Shown in pieces: positions 16,019 through 24,758 of a stretch of 30,290 nucleotides of DNA. Source of the stretch: a bacterium UBP1_UBA4783 (GTDB taxonomy: Bacteria > Krumholzibacteriota > Krumholzibacteriia > Krumholzibacteriales > Krumholzibacteriaceae); contig DHHB01000028.1 of the NCBI GenBank assembly GCA_002403075.1, positions 714 to 31,003 of the forward strand, read 5' to 3'. Every line of letters starts with the position of its first letter. The stretch's first letter is position 1. Both the position numbers and the translations under genes were made by a program. The notes beneath the pieces are model-generated. The model had not been told where the DNA came from. It was given only the letters and a program-made list of their open reading frames with translations, and ran no database searches.

Positions 16019-17260
16019 ATGGAACGAGATCGCACGGAGATCACTCGCCGGGGGTTCCTTTCGGGGGCGCTCGCGGGGCTCGCCTCCGCGGCCGCTCTCG
16101 CGGGCGCGCCCGCGCGCCTGCTGGCGGCGGCGCCGAAATCGAAACCCGGCTCGGAGGAGCCGAAGCCGGCCGGGGGCGACGCCGTCCGGCGGACGCTCGG
16201 CAAAACGGGGATCGAGCTTCCCGTCGTCAGCATGGGCGTCATGAACGCCGACATGCCGGGGCTCGTAAGGGCCGCGTACGAGATGGGCGTGCGGCATTTC
16301 GACACGGCCGCCAATTATCAGTTCGGCCGCAACGAAGCGATGGTCGGATCCGTCATCCGCGAGCTCGGCGCGCGGGACGCGGTCACGATCGCGACAAAGG
16401 GGCACACGCGCCAGCAGCGGCGGGGGCTTTCCGCCGCGGACTCCAAGAAGAAGCTCCTCGCCGCGTTCGAAGGGAGCCTCCGGCGGCTCGCCACGGATTA
16501 CGTCGACATCCTCTACATTCACGACGTTTCGTCCGCGGACGACATGAACGAGCCGGGAGCGCGCGAGGCGCTCGAGGAGTTCCGTAGATCGGGCAGGGCC
16601 CGGCTCGTCGGCGTCTCGACCCACACGAACATGGCGGACGTGCTCGAGGAGGCCGCGCGCGGCGGATTCTACGACGTCGTGCTCGCCTCGTACAACTTCA
16701 CCATGGCGGACGACGCGAAGCTCGACGCGGCGCTGCGGAACGCCGCGGCGAAGGGCGTCGGCGTCATCGGCATGAAGGCGCTCGCCGGCGGCGACCGCTG
16801 GCCGAACGACGACACGCGCGCGGGATGGAGCCGCGAGACGATCACGAGGGCGTGCCTCAAGTGGGCGCTCCGCGACGAGCGCGTCGCGACGGTCATCCCC
16901 GGATTCACGACGCGCGAGCAGCTCGAGCTCGATTTCTCCGTCGCCCGCGACCTCGCCCTCACGCGGGACGAAAAGCGCTTCCTCGCGGACAACAAGGTCA
17001 AGCTCGGCATGGGCTTTTGCCGCCAGTGCGGCGTGTGCCTCGCGAGCTGCCCGCGCGGCGCCGACGTGCCGTCGCTCGTCCGCACCCACATGTACGCCGC
17101 TCAATACGGCAACCTCTTCGCGGCGCGCGCGGCGCTCGACGCGATCGAGCCGGGGCGCGGCCTCGAAGCGTGCCGGTCCTGCGGCGAGTGCGAGGCCGTC
17201 TGCGCGCACGCGGTCGCCGTCCCGCGGCGGATCGAGGAGCTCAAGATCTGGAGCGTCTGA
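16019..17260 (+). CDS. Tat-exported aldo/keto reductase with C-terminal ferredoxin-type domain
   Basis: 413 residues. The twin-arginine signal ITRRGFLSGALAG (8-20) predicts folded export to the periplasm. The reductase barrel shows the catalytic tetrad D95 and Y100 in HFDTAANYQFGRNE, K127 in ATKGHT and H168 in YIHDVSS. The C-terminus carries two cysteine runs, C334-x2-C337-x2-C340-x3-C344-P and C385-x2-C388-x2-C391-x3-C395, enough for two [4Fe-4S] clusters. This is the COG1453-type oxidoreductase architecture; such enzymes need not use NADPH and may instead take electrons through the clusters. The ATG at 16019 is preceded at very short spacing by AAGGAGGAG, which overlaps the stop of the upstream hydrolase-TPR gene, so the two are surely co-transcribed. 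Substrate unknown. Confidence 0.92.
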   Translation: MERDRTEITRRGFLSGALAGLASAAALAGAPARLLAAAPKSKPGSEEPKPAGGDAVRRTLGKTGIELPVVSMGVMNADMPGLVRAAYEMGVRHFDTAANYQFGRNEAMVGSVIRELGARDAVTIATKGHTRQQRRGLSAADSKKKLLAAFEGSLRRLATDYVDILYIHDVSSADDMNEPGAREALEEFRRSGRARLVGVSTHTNMADVLEEAARGGFYDVVLASYNFTMADDAKLDAALRNAAAKGVGVIGMKALAGGDRWPNDDTRAGWSRETITRACLKWALRDERVATVIPGFTTREQLELDFSVARDLALTRDEKRFLADNKVKLGMGFCRQCGVCLASCPRGADVPSLVRTHMYAAQYGNLFAARAALDAIEPGRGLEACRSCGECEAVCAHAVAVPRRIEELKIWSV

Positions 17261-17305
17261 CCGGTCTCGAACGCCGCGAGCGCATCCGCCGGATGTTTTA
17301 TGGGG

Positions 17306-17335
17306 TTGCGTCCGCTCTCGGCTTTTCCCTACAAT
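17306..17335 (+). promoter_or_regulatory. Candidate promoter for the S9 peptidase gene
   Basis: TTGCGT (17306-17311), an 18-bp spacer and TACAAT (17330-17335), 59 bases before the start codon at 17395. Confidence 0.5.
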
Positions 17336-17394
17336 GGTGGGCCCGCGCCCGGACGGGCCGGGCGTCTCCGCCGTGTTCCGCAAGGAGGATCGTC

Positions 17395-19443
17395 ATGAAA
17401 CGTCCGATCGCCGCCGCAGTGCTCGTCGCGTGCGCGGTGTCCGCCGCTTTCGCGGCGCCGACCGCCGGACCCGCCGCCGGCCGCCCCATCGTCTTCGACG
17501 ACCTGTTCGCCATGAAGAGGATCGGCGGCTTCGAGATCTCCCCCGATGGGAAATGGATCGCCTTCGAGCTCACGAGCTTCGACAAAGCGGAGAACTCGTC
17601 GAACATGGACATCTGGCTCGTGCCGGTTCGCGGCGGCGACGCGGCCCCGTTCGTGCAGGGCGCAGGCCGGGACGCCTCGCCCCAGTGGTCCCCCGACGGA
17701 AAACGCCTCGCCTTCATCTCCGACCGCGAAGGCTCCTCGCAGATCTGGGCCATCCCCCTCGACGGCGGCGAGGCGGCGAGGATCACGAACGTCCCGTCTG
17801 AGATCTCGACCTTCCGCTGGTCCCCCGACGGACGGACGATCGCCTTCACCTCCGGCGTCTATCCCGACTGCCCCGACATGGACTGCAACGCGAAGCGGAT
17901 CGAGGAAAAGGGATCGAGCAAGGTCAAGGCGCAGCTCTTCGACCACCTCCTCTACCGCCACTGGAACGCCTGGCGGGACGGAAAATGGGAGCACCTCTTC
18001 CTCACCGACGCCGACGGTTCGTACCTCGCCGAGGTCACGAAGGGCCGCACCGACGTTCCCCCGATCGCGCTCGGCGGCGACCGAGACATCGATTTCTCGC
18101 CGGACGGCGGGGAGCTGTGCTTCGTGATGAATCCGGACGAGTTCGTCGCGACGTCGACGAATAACGACCTCTGGGTCATGAGCCTCCCGGGCGGCGCTCC
18201 GCGCAACATCACCGCGTCGAGCCGGGCGAACGACAACAATCCGCGCTACTCGCCCGACGGGCGGTACATCGCCTATCGCGCGATGATGCGCCCCGGCTTC
18301 GAGGCCGACCGCGTGCGCCTCATGCTCTACGACAGGAAAACCGGCGCCGCGGCCAATCTCACGGAGAACTTCGACTACAGCGTCGACGCCGTCTCGTGGA
18401 GCCCCGATTCCAAGCGGCTCTACTTCACGGTCGAGGACCGCGGCCGCTCGTCGATCGGCGTCGTTTCGACGAACGGCGGGGACGCGAGGCTCATCGTCCG
18501 AGGAGGATACGATCAAGCCGTGCAGGCGGCACCCGACGGAAAGACGCTCGTCTTCAAGCGCCAGAGCGCAGCCCACCCCGTCGATCTCTGGAGCGCCGCC
18601 GCGAAGGGCGGCTCCGAGAAGCGGCTCACCGGCGTGAACGCGTCCGCGCTCGCCGGCATCGAGATGAATCAGATCGAGGAGTTCGTCTTCGTGGGGGCCC
18701 TCGGCGACGAGGTGCAGGGCTTCGTCCTCAAACCGCCCGGCTTCGATCCGTCGAAGAAGTATCCGCTCGTCCTTCTCGTCCACGGCGGACCGCAGGGCGC
18801 CTTCGGCGACGACTTTCACTACCGCTGGAACTGGCAGATGTTCGCCTCTCCCGGCTACGTCGCCGCGACGGTGAACTTCCACGGCAGCACGGGGTTCGGA
18901 CAGGCCTTCACCGACGAGATCAGCGGCGACTGGGGCGGCGCCCCCTTCGAGGACGTCATGAAAGGGCTCGACTACCTGAAGACGCTCCCCTACGTCGACG
19001 CGACGCGTATGGCCGCGGCGGGCGCATCCTACGGCGGCTACATGATCGACTGGATCCTCGGACACACCGACGGCGTGTTCCGCTGCCTCGTTTCGCACTC
19101 GGGCACCTACAACCTCGAGAGCATGTACGGCGCGACCGAGGAGCTCTGGTTCCCCGAATGGGAGTTCAAGGGAACGCCGTGGGACAATCCCGCGCTGTAC
19201 GAGAAATGGTCGCCGCACAGATACGCGGGGAGTTTCAAGACGCCGACGCTCGTCATCCACGGCGCGAACGACTTCCGCGTCCCCGTCACGGAAAGCATGC
19301 AGCTGTTCACGGCGCTCCAGCGCCGCGGCGTGCCGTCGAAATTCCTCTACTTCCCGGACGAGACGCACTTCGTCGCGAAGCCGCAGAACGCCGAGCTCTG
19401 GTGGAAGACCGTTCACGAGTGGATCGCGGAGTATCTGAAGTAG
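17395..19443 (+). CDS. Exported S9-family serine peptidase (prolyl oligopeptidase/acylaminoacyl peptidase type)
   Basis: 682 residues. The start at 17395 has AAGGAGG eight bases upstream and opens a clean signal peptide ending AAFAAP, so the enzyme acts in the periplasm or outside. The N-terminal half is a seven-bladed propeller made of PD40 repeats, visible as SPDGK-like motifs: ISPDGKWIAF, WSPDGKRLAF, WSPDGRTIAF, FSPDGGELCF, YSPDGRYIAY, WSPDSKRLYF and APDGKTLVF. The C-terminal alpha/beta hydrolase domain has S545 in GASYGGYM, D626 in HGANDFRVP and H658 in DETHFVAKP, an intact triad. Such enzymes cut short peptides, often after Pro or at blocked N-termini. An organism exporting both this and the papain-like protease probably feeds on peptides. 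Confidence 0.94.
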   Translation: MKRPIAAAVLVACAVSAAFAAPTAGPAAGRPIVFDDLFAMKRIGGFEISPDGKWIAFELTSFDKAENSSNMDIWLVPVRGGDAAPFVQGAGRDASPQWSPDGKRLAFISDREGSSQIWAIPLDGGEAARITNVPSEISTFRWSPDGRTIAFTSGVYPDCPDMDCNAKRIEEKGSSKVKAQLFDHLLYRHWNAWRDGKWEHLFLTDADGSYLAEVTKGRTDVPPIALGGDRDIDFSPDGGELCFVMNPDEFVATSTNNDLWVMSLPGGAPRNITASSRANDNNPRYSPDGRYIAYRAMMRPGFEADRVRLMLYDRKTGAAANLTENFDYSVDAVSWSPDSKRLYFTVEDRGRSSIGVVSTNGGDARLIVRGGYDQAVQAAPDGKTLVFKRQSAAHPVDLWSAAAKGGSEKRLTGVNASALAGIEMNQIEEFVFVGALGDEVQGFVLKPPGFDPSKKYPLVLLVHGGPQGAFGDDFHYRWNWQMFASPGYVAATVNFHGSTGFGQAFTDEISGDWGGAPFEDVMKGLDYLKTLPYVDATRMAAAGASYGGYMIDWILGHTDGVFRCLVSHSGTYNLESMYGATEELWFPEWEFKGTPWDNPALYEKWSPHRYAGSFKTPTLVIHGANDFRVPVTESMQLFTALQRRGVPSKFLYFPDETHFVAKPQNAELWWKTVHEWIAEYLK

Positions 19444-19473
19444 GCGGCGGCTCCGCGGGGACCGGATAAAAAA

Positions 19474-19538
19474 GAACCGGAAAAAGGATCCGACGAAGGG
19501 GTCACGCGGTCCGCCTTCCTCAGAACTTTTTCCGGTTC
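19474..19538 (-). terminator. Long-looped hairpin followed by a T-run, terminator for the PhzF-family gene
   Basis: A 13-bp perfect stem (GAACCGGAAAAAG at 19474-19486 with CTTTTTCCGGTTC at 19526-19538) encloses a 39-base loop. Read on the minus strand, the stem is followed by TTCTTTTTTAT, a good U-tract. On the plus strand no U-tract follows. It therefore best fits termination of the gene ending at 19680, although the distance is about 140 bases. Confidence 0.6.
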
Positions 19539-19679
19539 AATATCGCCGGATGAGCAGCGCTCATTATAGCACAACGCGAGCGCCGGAAGGAAGCGGGAAA
19601 ACGAGAGACAGAAAACGAGAGACGGCGCGCAGACGCCGCGCTGTCTCCGAAAACGTCTCTCGGCGCCCCGGCGAAGCCG

Positions 19680-20564
19680 TCAGCGCAGCCTGATGACGCC
19701 CTCGCCGACGGGAACGACCTTTCCCGCGACCGTCACCTCTTCGATCGTTCCGCGCTCCGAGTTGACGTCCACCGTGATGAGGCTCGGGCGCGCCATCTCG
19801 CTCCCCTGCTCGATGACGAGGTGGAGCCTCATCGGAAACTTGAGAATGCGCGCGAGGTACCCGCCGAGCGCGCCCGCCGCCGAGCCCGTGGCCGGATCCT
19901 CGACGATGCTGAGCGTCGGGGCGAAGAAGCGCGCGTGGACGTTCGGCCCTTTGCCCTCGAGCCGGGCGAAGACGTAGAGCCCGTGAACGTTGTGGCGCTT
20001 GATGACGCGAACGGCGTCCTCGATGTTGCAGCGCGCGTTCGCGACCGTCGCGAGCGAGGTCGCCTCGACGATGAGGAAATCGCCGCCGTTCGAGACGACG
20101 CCGCCACCGAGGATCTCGTCGACCGACACGCCGAGCGCGCGCGCCGCCTGCTCGCGGTTCTGGAGCGCCGAGCCGAACACGGGCAGCGGCTGGTGCATCG
20201 TGATCGAGTTCATCTTCGCGCCGCGCCAATCGATGTCGACCGCGATCTTCCCCACGCCGAGCTCGAGAACGAGGCCCTTCGGCTTCTTCCGCGACCGCGA
20301 AGCCAAGACGTAGGCCGTGCCGAGCGTCGGATGTCCGGCGAACGGCATCTCCTCCGCGGGCGTGAAGATGCGCACCTTCGCGTCGGCCCCGGCCGCTCTC
20401 GTGGGAAAGACGAAGGTCGTTTCGGAGAAGTTGATCTCGCGGGCGATCGCCTGCATCAGCGAGGCGCTGATCGTTCCGGGAGAATGGAACACGGCGAGCT
20501 GATTTCCGCCGAGGGGCTTGTCGGTGAACACGTCCACGTGATCGTACTTGAGCTCTCTGGGCAT
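19680..20564 (-). CDS. PhzF-family isomerase/epimerase-like protein
   Basis: 294 residues, cytoplasmic, the usual family length. It has the diaminopimelate-epimerase-like two-domain fold: FTDKPLGGNQLAVF (13-26), the catalytic Glu E48 in INFSETTFVF, EEMPFAGHPTLG in the first half and VEDPATGSAAGALGGY in the second. PhzF itself isomerises a phenazine precursor, but most members outside phenazine producers have unknown substrates, and no phenazine genes are nearby. The ATG at 20564 has AAGGAAG upstream. It is a single-gene unit on the minus strand, divergent from the cyclophilin, with a terminator-like hairpin downstream. Confidence 0.92.
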   Translation of the reverse strand: MPRELKYDHVDVFTDKPLGGNQLAVFHSPGTISASLMQAIAREINFSETTFVFPTRAAGADAKVRIFTPAEEMPFAGHPTLGTAYVLASRSRKKPKGLVLELGVGKIAVDIDWRGAKMNSITMHQPLPVFGSALQNREQAARALGVSVDEILGGGVVSNGGDFLIVEATSLATVANARCNIEDAVRVIKRHNVHGLYVFARLEGKGPNVHARFFAPTLSIVEDPATGSAAGALGGYLARILKFPMRLHLVIEQGSEMARPSLITVDVNSERGTIEEVTVAGKVVPVGEGVIRLR

Positions 20565-20673
20565 AACGCTTCCTTTTCAGCTACAAGTGATTAGCGGACC
20601 CCCATGCGCGCATAGTACCAGAGGGATCAAATTTCAAAGAAGAAAAATATGCATCCCGGAACCGTCTTTTGCG

Positions 20674-20701
20674 CCCGCGGCCGGCCGGGGCCGGCTGCGG
20701 G
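20674..20701. repeat. GC-rich hairpin in the divergent PhzF/cyclophilin region
   Basis: An 11-bp stem (one G-T wobble) CCCGCGGCCGG / CCGGCTGCGGG around a CCGGGG loop, followed on the plus strand by the AT-rich CTATCTTATTTAATAAATG. It looks like a terminator, but no plus-strand gene precedes it. Role unclear. Confidence 0.35.
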
Positions 20702-20851
20702 CTATCTTATTTAATAAATGCACGTTACGATTCAGCCTCGTACCGTCAGCCGGAAGGCCGGGAGATTTTTCCACTTTTCGCGGGGTCCTCTTTCGCTGTA
20801 TTATTCCGTATCTCGGCGACGCACGGCAGTTCAGCTCAATGGAGGTGCACC

Positions 20852-21493
20852 ATGAAGCTCTCGAAATCGATCGTCGTTCTCGCGGCGGCCGCCTTCGCGT
20901 TCTCCCTCGCCGGCCCGCTCGCCGCTCAGGAAAAGGCGCCGGCGGCGGCGCCGGAAAAGGCAGGCAACCCGATGGTCCTCATGAAAACGAACGTGGGCGA
21001 CATCACGATCGAGCTCTACGCGAAGGAAGCGCCCGTCACGGTCAAGAATTTCCTCAACTACGTCGACAAGAAGTTCTACGAGGGCACGACCTTCCACCGC
21101 ATCGTCCCCAACTTCGTCATACAGGGAGGCGGCTTCGACAAGGACATGATGAAGAAGACCACGCTCCCCGGGATCAAGAACGAGGCGACGAACGGGCTCA
21201 AGAACCTCAAGGGCACGCTCTCGATGGCCCGCACGTCCGACATCAACAGCGCCACGAGCCAGTTCTTCGTCAACCTCAAGGACAACGCGGCGCTCGATCA
21301 CCGCAGCGCGACCTCGGCGGAATACGGCTACGCCGTGTTCGGCAAGGTCGTCGAGGGGATGGACGTCGTCGCGAAGATCGCCGCGATGAAAACCGGCGAG
21401 AAGGCCGGGATGAAAGACGTTCCCGTGAAGCCGGTCATCATCGAATCGGTCACCCGCGTCGGCGCGGCGGCCGATGAAATGAAAGCGAAGTAA
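20852..21493 (+). CDS. Exported cyclophilin-type peptidyl-prolyl cis-trans isomerase
   Basis: 213 residues. The start ATG 20852 has GGAGGT seven bases upstream; the frame is open further upstream, but only this start gives a signal peptide (ending PLAAQE). A cyclophilin barrel fills residues about 40-205: FHRIVPNFVIQGG (81-93, with catalytic R83), GTLSMARTSD, SQFFVNL (136-142) and YAVFGKVVEGMDVV. It accelerates proline isomerisation during folding of exported proteins in the periplasm. A TATTAT -10-like element lies at 20799-20804 without a clear -35. A strong hairpin follows the stop. It is a stand-alone gene. Confidence 0.95.
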   Translation: MKLSKSIVVLAAAAFAFSLAGPLAAQEKAPAAAPEKAGNPMVLMKTNVGDITIELYAKEAPVTVKNFLNYVDKKFYEGTTFHRIVPNFVIQGGGFDKDMMKKTTLPGIKNEATNGLKNLKGTLSMARTSDINSATSQFFVNLKDNAALDHRSATSAEYGYAVFGKVVEGMDVVAKIAAMKTGEKAGMKDVPVKPVIIESVTRVGAAADEMKAK

Positions 21494-21505
21494 CGCGCAA
21501 ACGAA

Positions 21506-21553
21506 CCGGGCGGCCCGCGTCGCGGGCCGCCCGGCCGCACCCCGACCCTTTTT
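21506..21553 (+). terminator. GC-rich terminator hairpin after the cyclophilin gene
   Basis: A perfect 14-bp inverted repeat (21506-21519 with 21521-21534, CCGGGCGGCCCGCG and its complement) starts 12 bases after the stop; TTTTT follows at 21549-21553. The T-run is 14 bases beyond the stem, so it is not a textbook arrangement. It sits between convergent genes and may serve both. Confidence 0.6.
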
Positions 21554-21562
21554 CCCCAGGTA

Positions 21563-22891
21563 TCACGAATCGATCGGAAACCACGCGGCGAACCCTCGTC
21601 CGCGGCCGTTCTCCTCCGTCTCGACGAGCGCGCCGCGCTGATAGGCGACGAGACGGCTCGCGACGGCGAGCCCCGTGCCCCGCCCGTTCGATCCCGGCGC
21701 GAGAGGAACCAAGCGGTCCGGCGCCTCGTCCGCCGCGAAGGAGATCCGGGATCCGGCTCTCTCCGCGCTTCCGCCCGTCACCTCGACGACGAGATATTCC
21801 CGGGCGCCCCGCGTCGATCCGTTCGCGGGTCGCGCCGGCGGCCCGCCCTGCGCAATCCGGATCGCGATCGATATCTCTCCCCCGCGCCGCGAGCGGGCGA
21901 CGACTTCGTCGAGGATGCCGCGCACGGCGATCGAAAACCTCGCGCGGTCGAGCGGCACCTCGCGAAGGCCCGAGCCGTCCTCGACGGAGACGCGCAGCTC
22001 GCGCGACTCGAGCTCCGCGAGCATCCCGCGAAGCACGTCGTCGACGAGCCCTCGCGCCTCGGCGAGGGCGATCGAGCCCTCCTCCTCGAGATCGTGCACC
22101 GCGGTCCACCTCTCGACGGCGCCGGCGAGATCCGCCAGCGCTCCCTTCGCGAGGCCGGCGAGGAGCTGCTCGTCGAGCGCGGACGGCTCGAGGGACGACA
22201 CCGTGGCCCGCGCGACCGAGAGCGCGGCGCGCACCTCGGCGAAGGTCTCGCGCGAGAGCTCCGAGAGCTCCGTCCGATCCGGCACGGGCCGCGTCCCGCC
22301 GCTCTCCGCCGCGGCGGGGCCGCGGTGGGCGCCGCGCATGGCGATCGCGGCCGCGCGGCCGAACCGATCCGCGATATCGTCGTCGAAGGGAAGGACGCCC
22401 TTCCGCTCGACGGGCGCGCCGTGAAGGATCGCTCCGGCGAGCGTTTCGTCGATTCGAACGGGGATCGCGCGGGAAAGCCCCGCGTTTTCGAGCGCGCGGA
22501 CGGTTTCTTCGTCCGGAGCGTCCGATCCTCCGGCCGATGAGCAATACGCGTCGACGTGAACGGCTCCGTCGGCCTCAGCCAGCCATCTGACGAAACCGCA
22601 ATCTCTCGGAAGCGCCGGCGGCACGCCGCTCTCCTCCGTCCCGGCCGAACCGAGAGGGACGAGATCGCCGCCGGGGCGCGAGACGGCGTACAGGGCCGCG
22701 CGCCGCACGCCGAACCGGCTGCCGAGAAGGGCGAGAACGGCGCCCGCGGCCTCCGTGTGCGAGACGCCGGGGCCGAGACGCTCGAGGAGGGATAGGACGG
22801 CGTCGAACGCCCGCGACTGCTCTCTGATCCGTTCTTCGGCCCGCTTCAGCTCGCCGGGGCCTTTTTTCGTGCCGGTATTATCCTTGGCCAT
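21563..22891 (-). CDS. GAF-domain protein with degenerate histidine-kinase-type ATPase domain
   Basis: 442 residues, soluble. Residues 14-35 are a short coiled coil; about 30-190 fit a GAF sensor domain (AVLALLGSRFGVRRAALYAV); 205-290 are helical; about 295-442 resemble a GHKL ATPase, best seen in GRGTGLAVASRLVAYQRGA (403-421), the G2 box of histidine kinases. Key residues are missing: the N-box region IAVRGILDEVVAR (321-333) has no Asn, the G1 box reads VEVTGGSAE without its Asp, and no phospho-acceptor His of the F-x-H-E type precedes the ATPase domain. It is probably a non-catalytic sensor or scaffold. The start ATG at 22891 has GAGAGGA upstream. Single gene, no response regulator beside it. 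Confidence 0.7.
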   Translation of the reverse strand: MAKDNTGTKKGPGELKRAEERIREQSRAFDAVLSLLERLGPGVSHTEAAGAVLALLGSRFGVRRAALYAVSRPGGDLVPLGSAGTEESGVPPALPRDCGFVRWLAEADGAVHVDAYCSSAGGSDAPDEETVRALENAGLSRAIPVRIDETLAGAILHGAPVERKGVLPFDDDIADRFGRAAAIAMRGAHRGPAAAESGGTRPVPDRTELSELSRETFAEVRAALSVARATVSSLEPSALDEQLLAGLAKGALADLAGAVERWTAVHDLEEEGSIALAEARGLVDDVLRGMLAELESRELRVSVEDGSGLREVPLDRARFSIAVRGILDEVVARSRRGGEISIAIRIAQGGPPARPANGSTRGAREYLVVEVTGGSAERAGSRISFAADEAPDRLVPLAPGSNGRGTGLAVASRLVAYQRGALVETEENGRGRGFAAWFPIDS

Positions 22892-23148
22892 GCCGTTTTC
22901 CTCTCGTCCGGAGAGGGCGCGGGAGGGGCTCGTTCGACCGGTTTGTTATCAGCCCATGCCTCATGTCTTGCCCCCCTCGGGCGCTCCAACCATGTGCTCA
23001 ATGAATTATTTCACAATACGTTGCGGAGAACCGGCGTCGCGCCGGCGTACCGCCCGTGGAGTAACGAGCAAGAAGCGTTCACAAGAAGGGGGTGCGGTCG
23101 AAAAGAGGAGTGCGGCGGGGGGGGCGAAGGCGGCCGGAGAGGCGGCCT

Positions 23149-24744
23149 CTACGGTTCAGCGCCGAGACGGTAGACGATCACCCGTCCCCCGCCGGCGTCG
23201 AACGTCAGCGCCGCCTCGAGCCCCGGCGGCGGCGCGTCGACGAGATCCTCGAGGGCCGGACGGAAGGCGCGGACGTAGCGCTCGTCGATCAGCACGTACC
23301 CGAAACCGCGGATCCTCGCGAACCGTAGAAGCCCCGCCGAGTCGGTCCACGGAACGAAGGTCGCTTCCGGAGCGCCCGCGTAGTAGCTCACGGGACAGCC
23401 GGAATGAGCGAGGATGCGCCGCCCGCCGCCGTGTTCGCGCATCCACGTCCCGATCTCTCGCCACTCCGGCTGCATCGACCGTTTGGTCAGCTCGTATTTG
23501 CTGAAGGAGAACGGCACGAGGCTCGCGAAGACGAGCACGGCCGCTGCCCTGCCGATCCAGCGCCGTCCGGGCGAGAGCTCTCCGATCCAATCGACGAGGA
23601 TGCCGCAGCCGGCGCCTCCCCAGACGAGGTAGACGGGAAGATAGGGCGCGAGATACCGGAGCTCGACGCGGAAGATCGAGTAGAAGAGGAACGGGAACGC
23701 GCCGGCCGCGTAGAGGAGCCATTCCGCCGCGCCTCGTCCCGGCGGCCGTCTGCGCGCGAAGAGACCGAGCGGCACGAGGAGGAGGAGCGCCGGGCTCGTG
23801 AGAAGAAGGGGCACGAGGGCGAAGCCCGCGATCATCTTCGGAACGTACGCCGCGGCGATGCGCTCCTTTTCGCGCCAGGCGACCGAAAGGGCGCTCTCGC
23901 GGCCGAGCTCCTCGATGAGCCGCTCGTCGCCCGTTTCGTTCAGGCTGTAGACGAAGCGTTCGCGCTCGAGGGTGTCCTCCCAGATCGCGGGGGAGCTCAG
24001 GTTCACGGCGGCCTTGGATCCGGCGGTCCAGGAGCCGGTCGCCTCGCGGAGAACCGCGAAATAGGGGATCGAAACGGCCGCGAACGCCGCCGCCACGGCG
24101 GCGGCCCGAACCGCGCGCCGCGCGCGCGTCGCGCCCGAGGCGCTCCCGCCGCGGACGGCGAGGGCGGCGAAGAGGAAGAGCGGCAGGAAAAACTGCGCTT
24201 CGGGCCGCGTGAGATACGAGAGGCCGAACAGCGCTCCCGCGCCCGCGAACGGTGCGGTCCCGCCGCCGTCCAGCCCCTTGACGAAAACGACGAGAGCGAA
24301 CAGCAGGAGGAGAGAGAAGAGCGGCTCCGTCGCGGCGGTCGTCGAAAAGGCGATGAGGTTCGGATGCACGGCGACGAGGATTCCGGCGAGCAGCGCCGCG
24401 CGCGAGCCGGCGAAACGGCGCGCGAGCATCGTCGCGGGCACGACCGCGGCCGCGCCGCAGACGATCGAGAGCAGCCTGAGCCCCTTCTCGGCGTCCCCCG
24501 CGGCGAGTCCGAACGGAATCCCCGCGAAGGGATAGAAAAACGACCAGTAATCCGAAACGCCGTCGAGAAACCGGCCGTGGACGAACCGATACAGCGATTC
24601 GGCGTAGTGGATCTCGTCTCCCTGGAGCACGAGACGAGATCCGAGGAACAGGAGACGGAACAGGAGGGCGCACCCGACGACGACGGCCGTCGCCACGATC
24701 TCCGCGCGGCCGGGGCCGGAACGGTCCGGGCCGGCGTCGTTCAT
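23149..24744 (-). CDS. Membrane glycosyltransferase of the GT39/ArnT-like (GT-C) type
   Basis: 531 residues with about ten to twelve membrane helices. The acidic pair after the first helix is visible in QGDEIHYAESLYRF (41-54, D43-E44), the signature of polyprenyl-phosphate-sugar-dependent GT-C enzymes, and SYLTRPEAQF matches a second conserved loop. A soluble domain of about 100 residues ends the protein. Such enzymes transfer a sugar from a lipid carrier to proteins or envelope lipids on the outer face of the inner membrane; the acceptor is unknown. It starts 14 bases after the ferritin-like gene of the oxygen-defence operon and lacks a good ribosome site, so it may be expressed by read-through and translational coupling. 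Nothing links its activity to oxidative stress. Confidence 0.82.
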   Translation of the reverse strand: MNDAGPDRSGPGRAEIVATAVVVGCALLFRLLFLGSRLVLQGDEIHYAESLYRFVHGRFLDGVSDYWSFFYPFAGIPFGLAAGDAEKGLRLLSIVCGAAAVVPATMLARRFAGSRAALLAGILVAVHPNLIAFSTTAATEPLFSLLLLFALVVFVKGLDGGGTAPFAGAGALFGLSYLTRPEAQFFLPLFLFAALAVRGGSASGATRARRAVRAAAVAAAFAAVSIPYFAVLREATGSWTAGSKAAVNLSSPAIWEDTLERERFVYSLNETGDERLIEELGRESALSVAWREKERIAAAYVPKMIAGFALVPLLLTSPALLLLVPLGLFARRRPPGRGAAEWLLYAAGAFPFLFYSIFRVELRYLAPYLPVYLVWGGAGCGILVDWIGELSPGRRWIGRAAAVLVFASLVPFSFSKYELTKRSMQPEWREIGTWMREHGGGRRILAHSGCPVSYYAGAPEATFVPWTDSAGLLRFARIRGFGYVLIDERYVRAFRPALEDLVDAPPPGLEAALTFDAGGGRVIVYRLGAEP

Positions 24745-24758
24745 CGCGCCGCGAGCGT

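Noticed and set aside
22892..23148. Gap between the glycosyltransferase and GAF genes, examined for a small gene, terminator or promoter.
   Set aside because: Only short GC-rich inverted repeats (for example CCGGCG-TCG-CGCCGG) and a run of eight G are seen; no convincing ribosome site with a protein-like frame and no clear -35/-10 pair.
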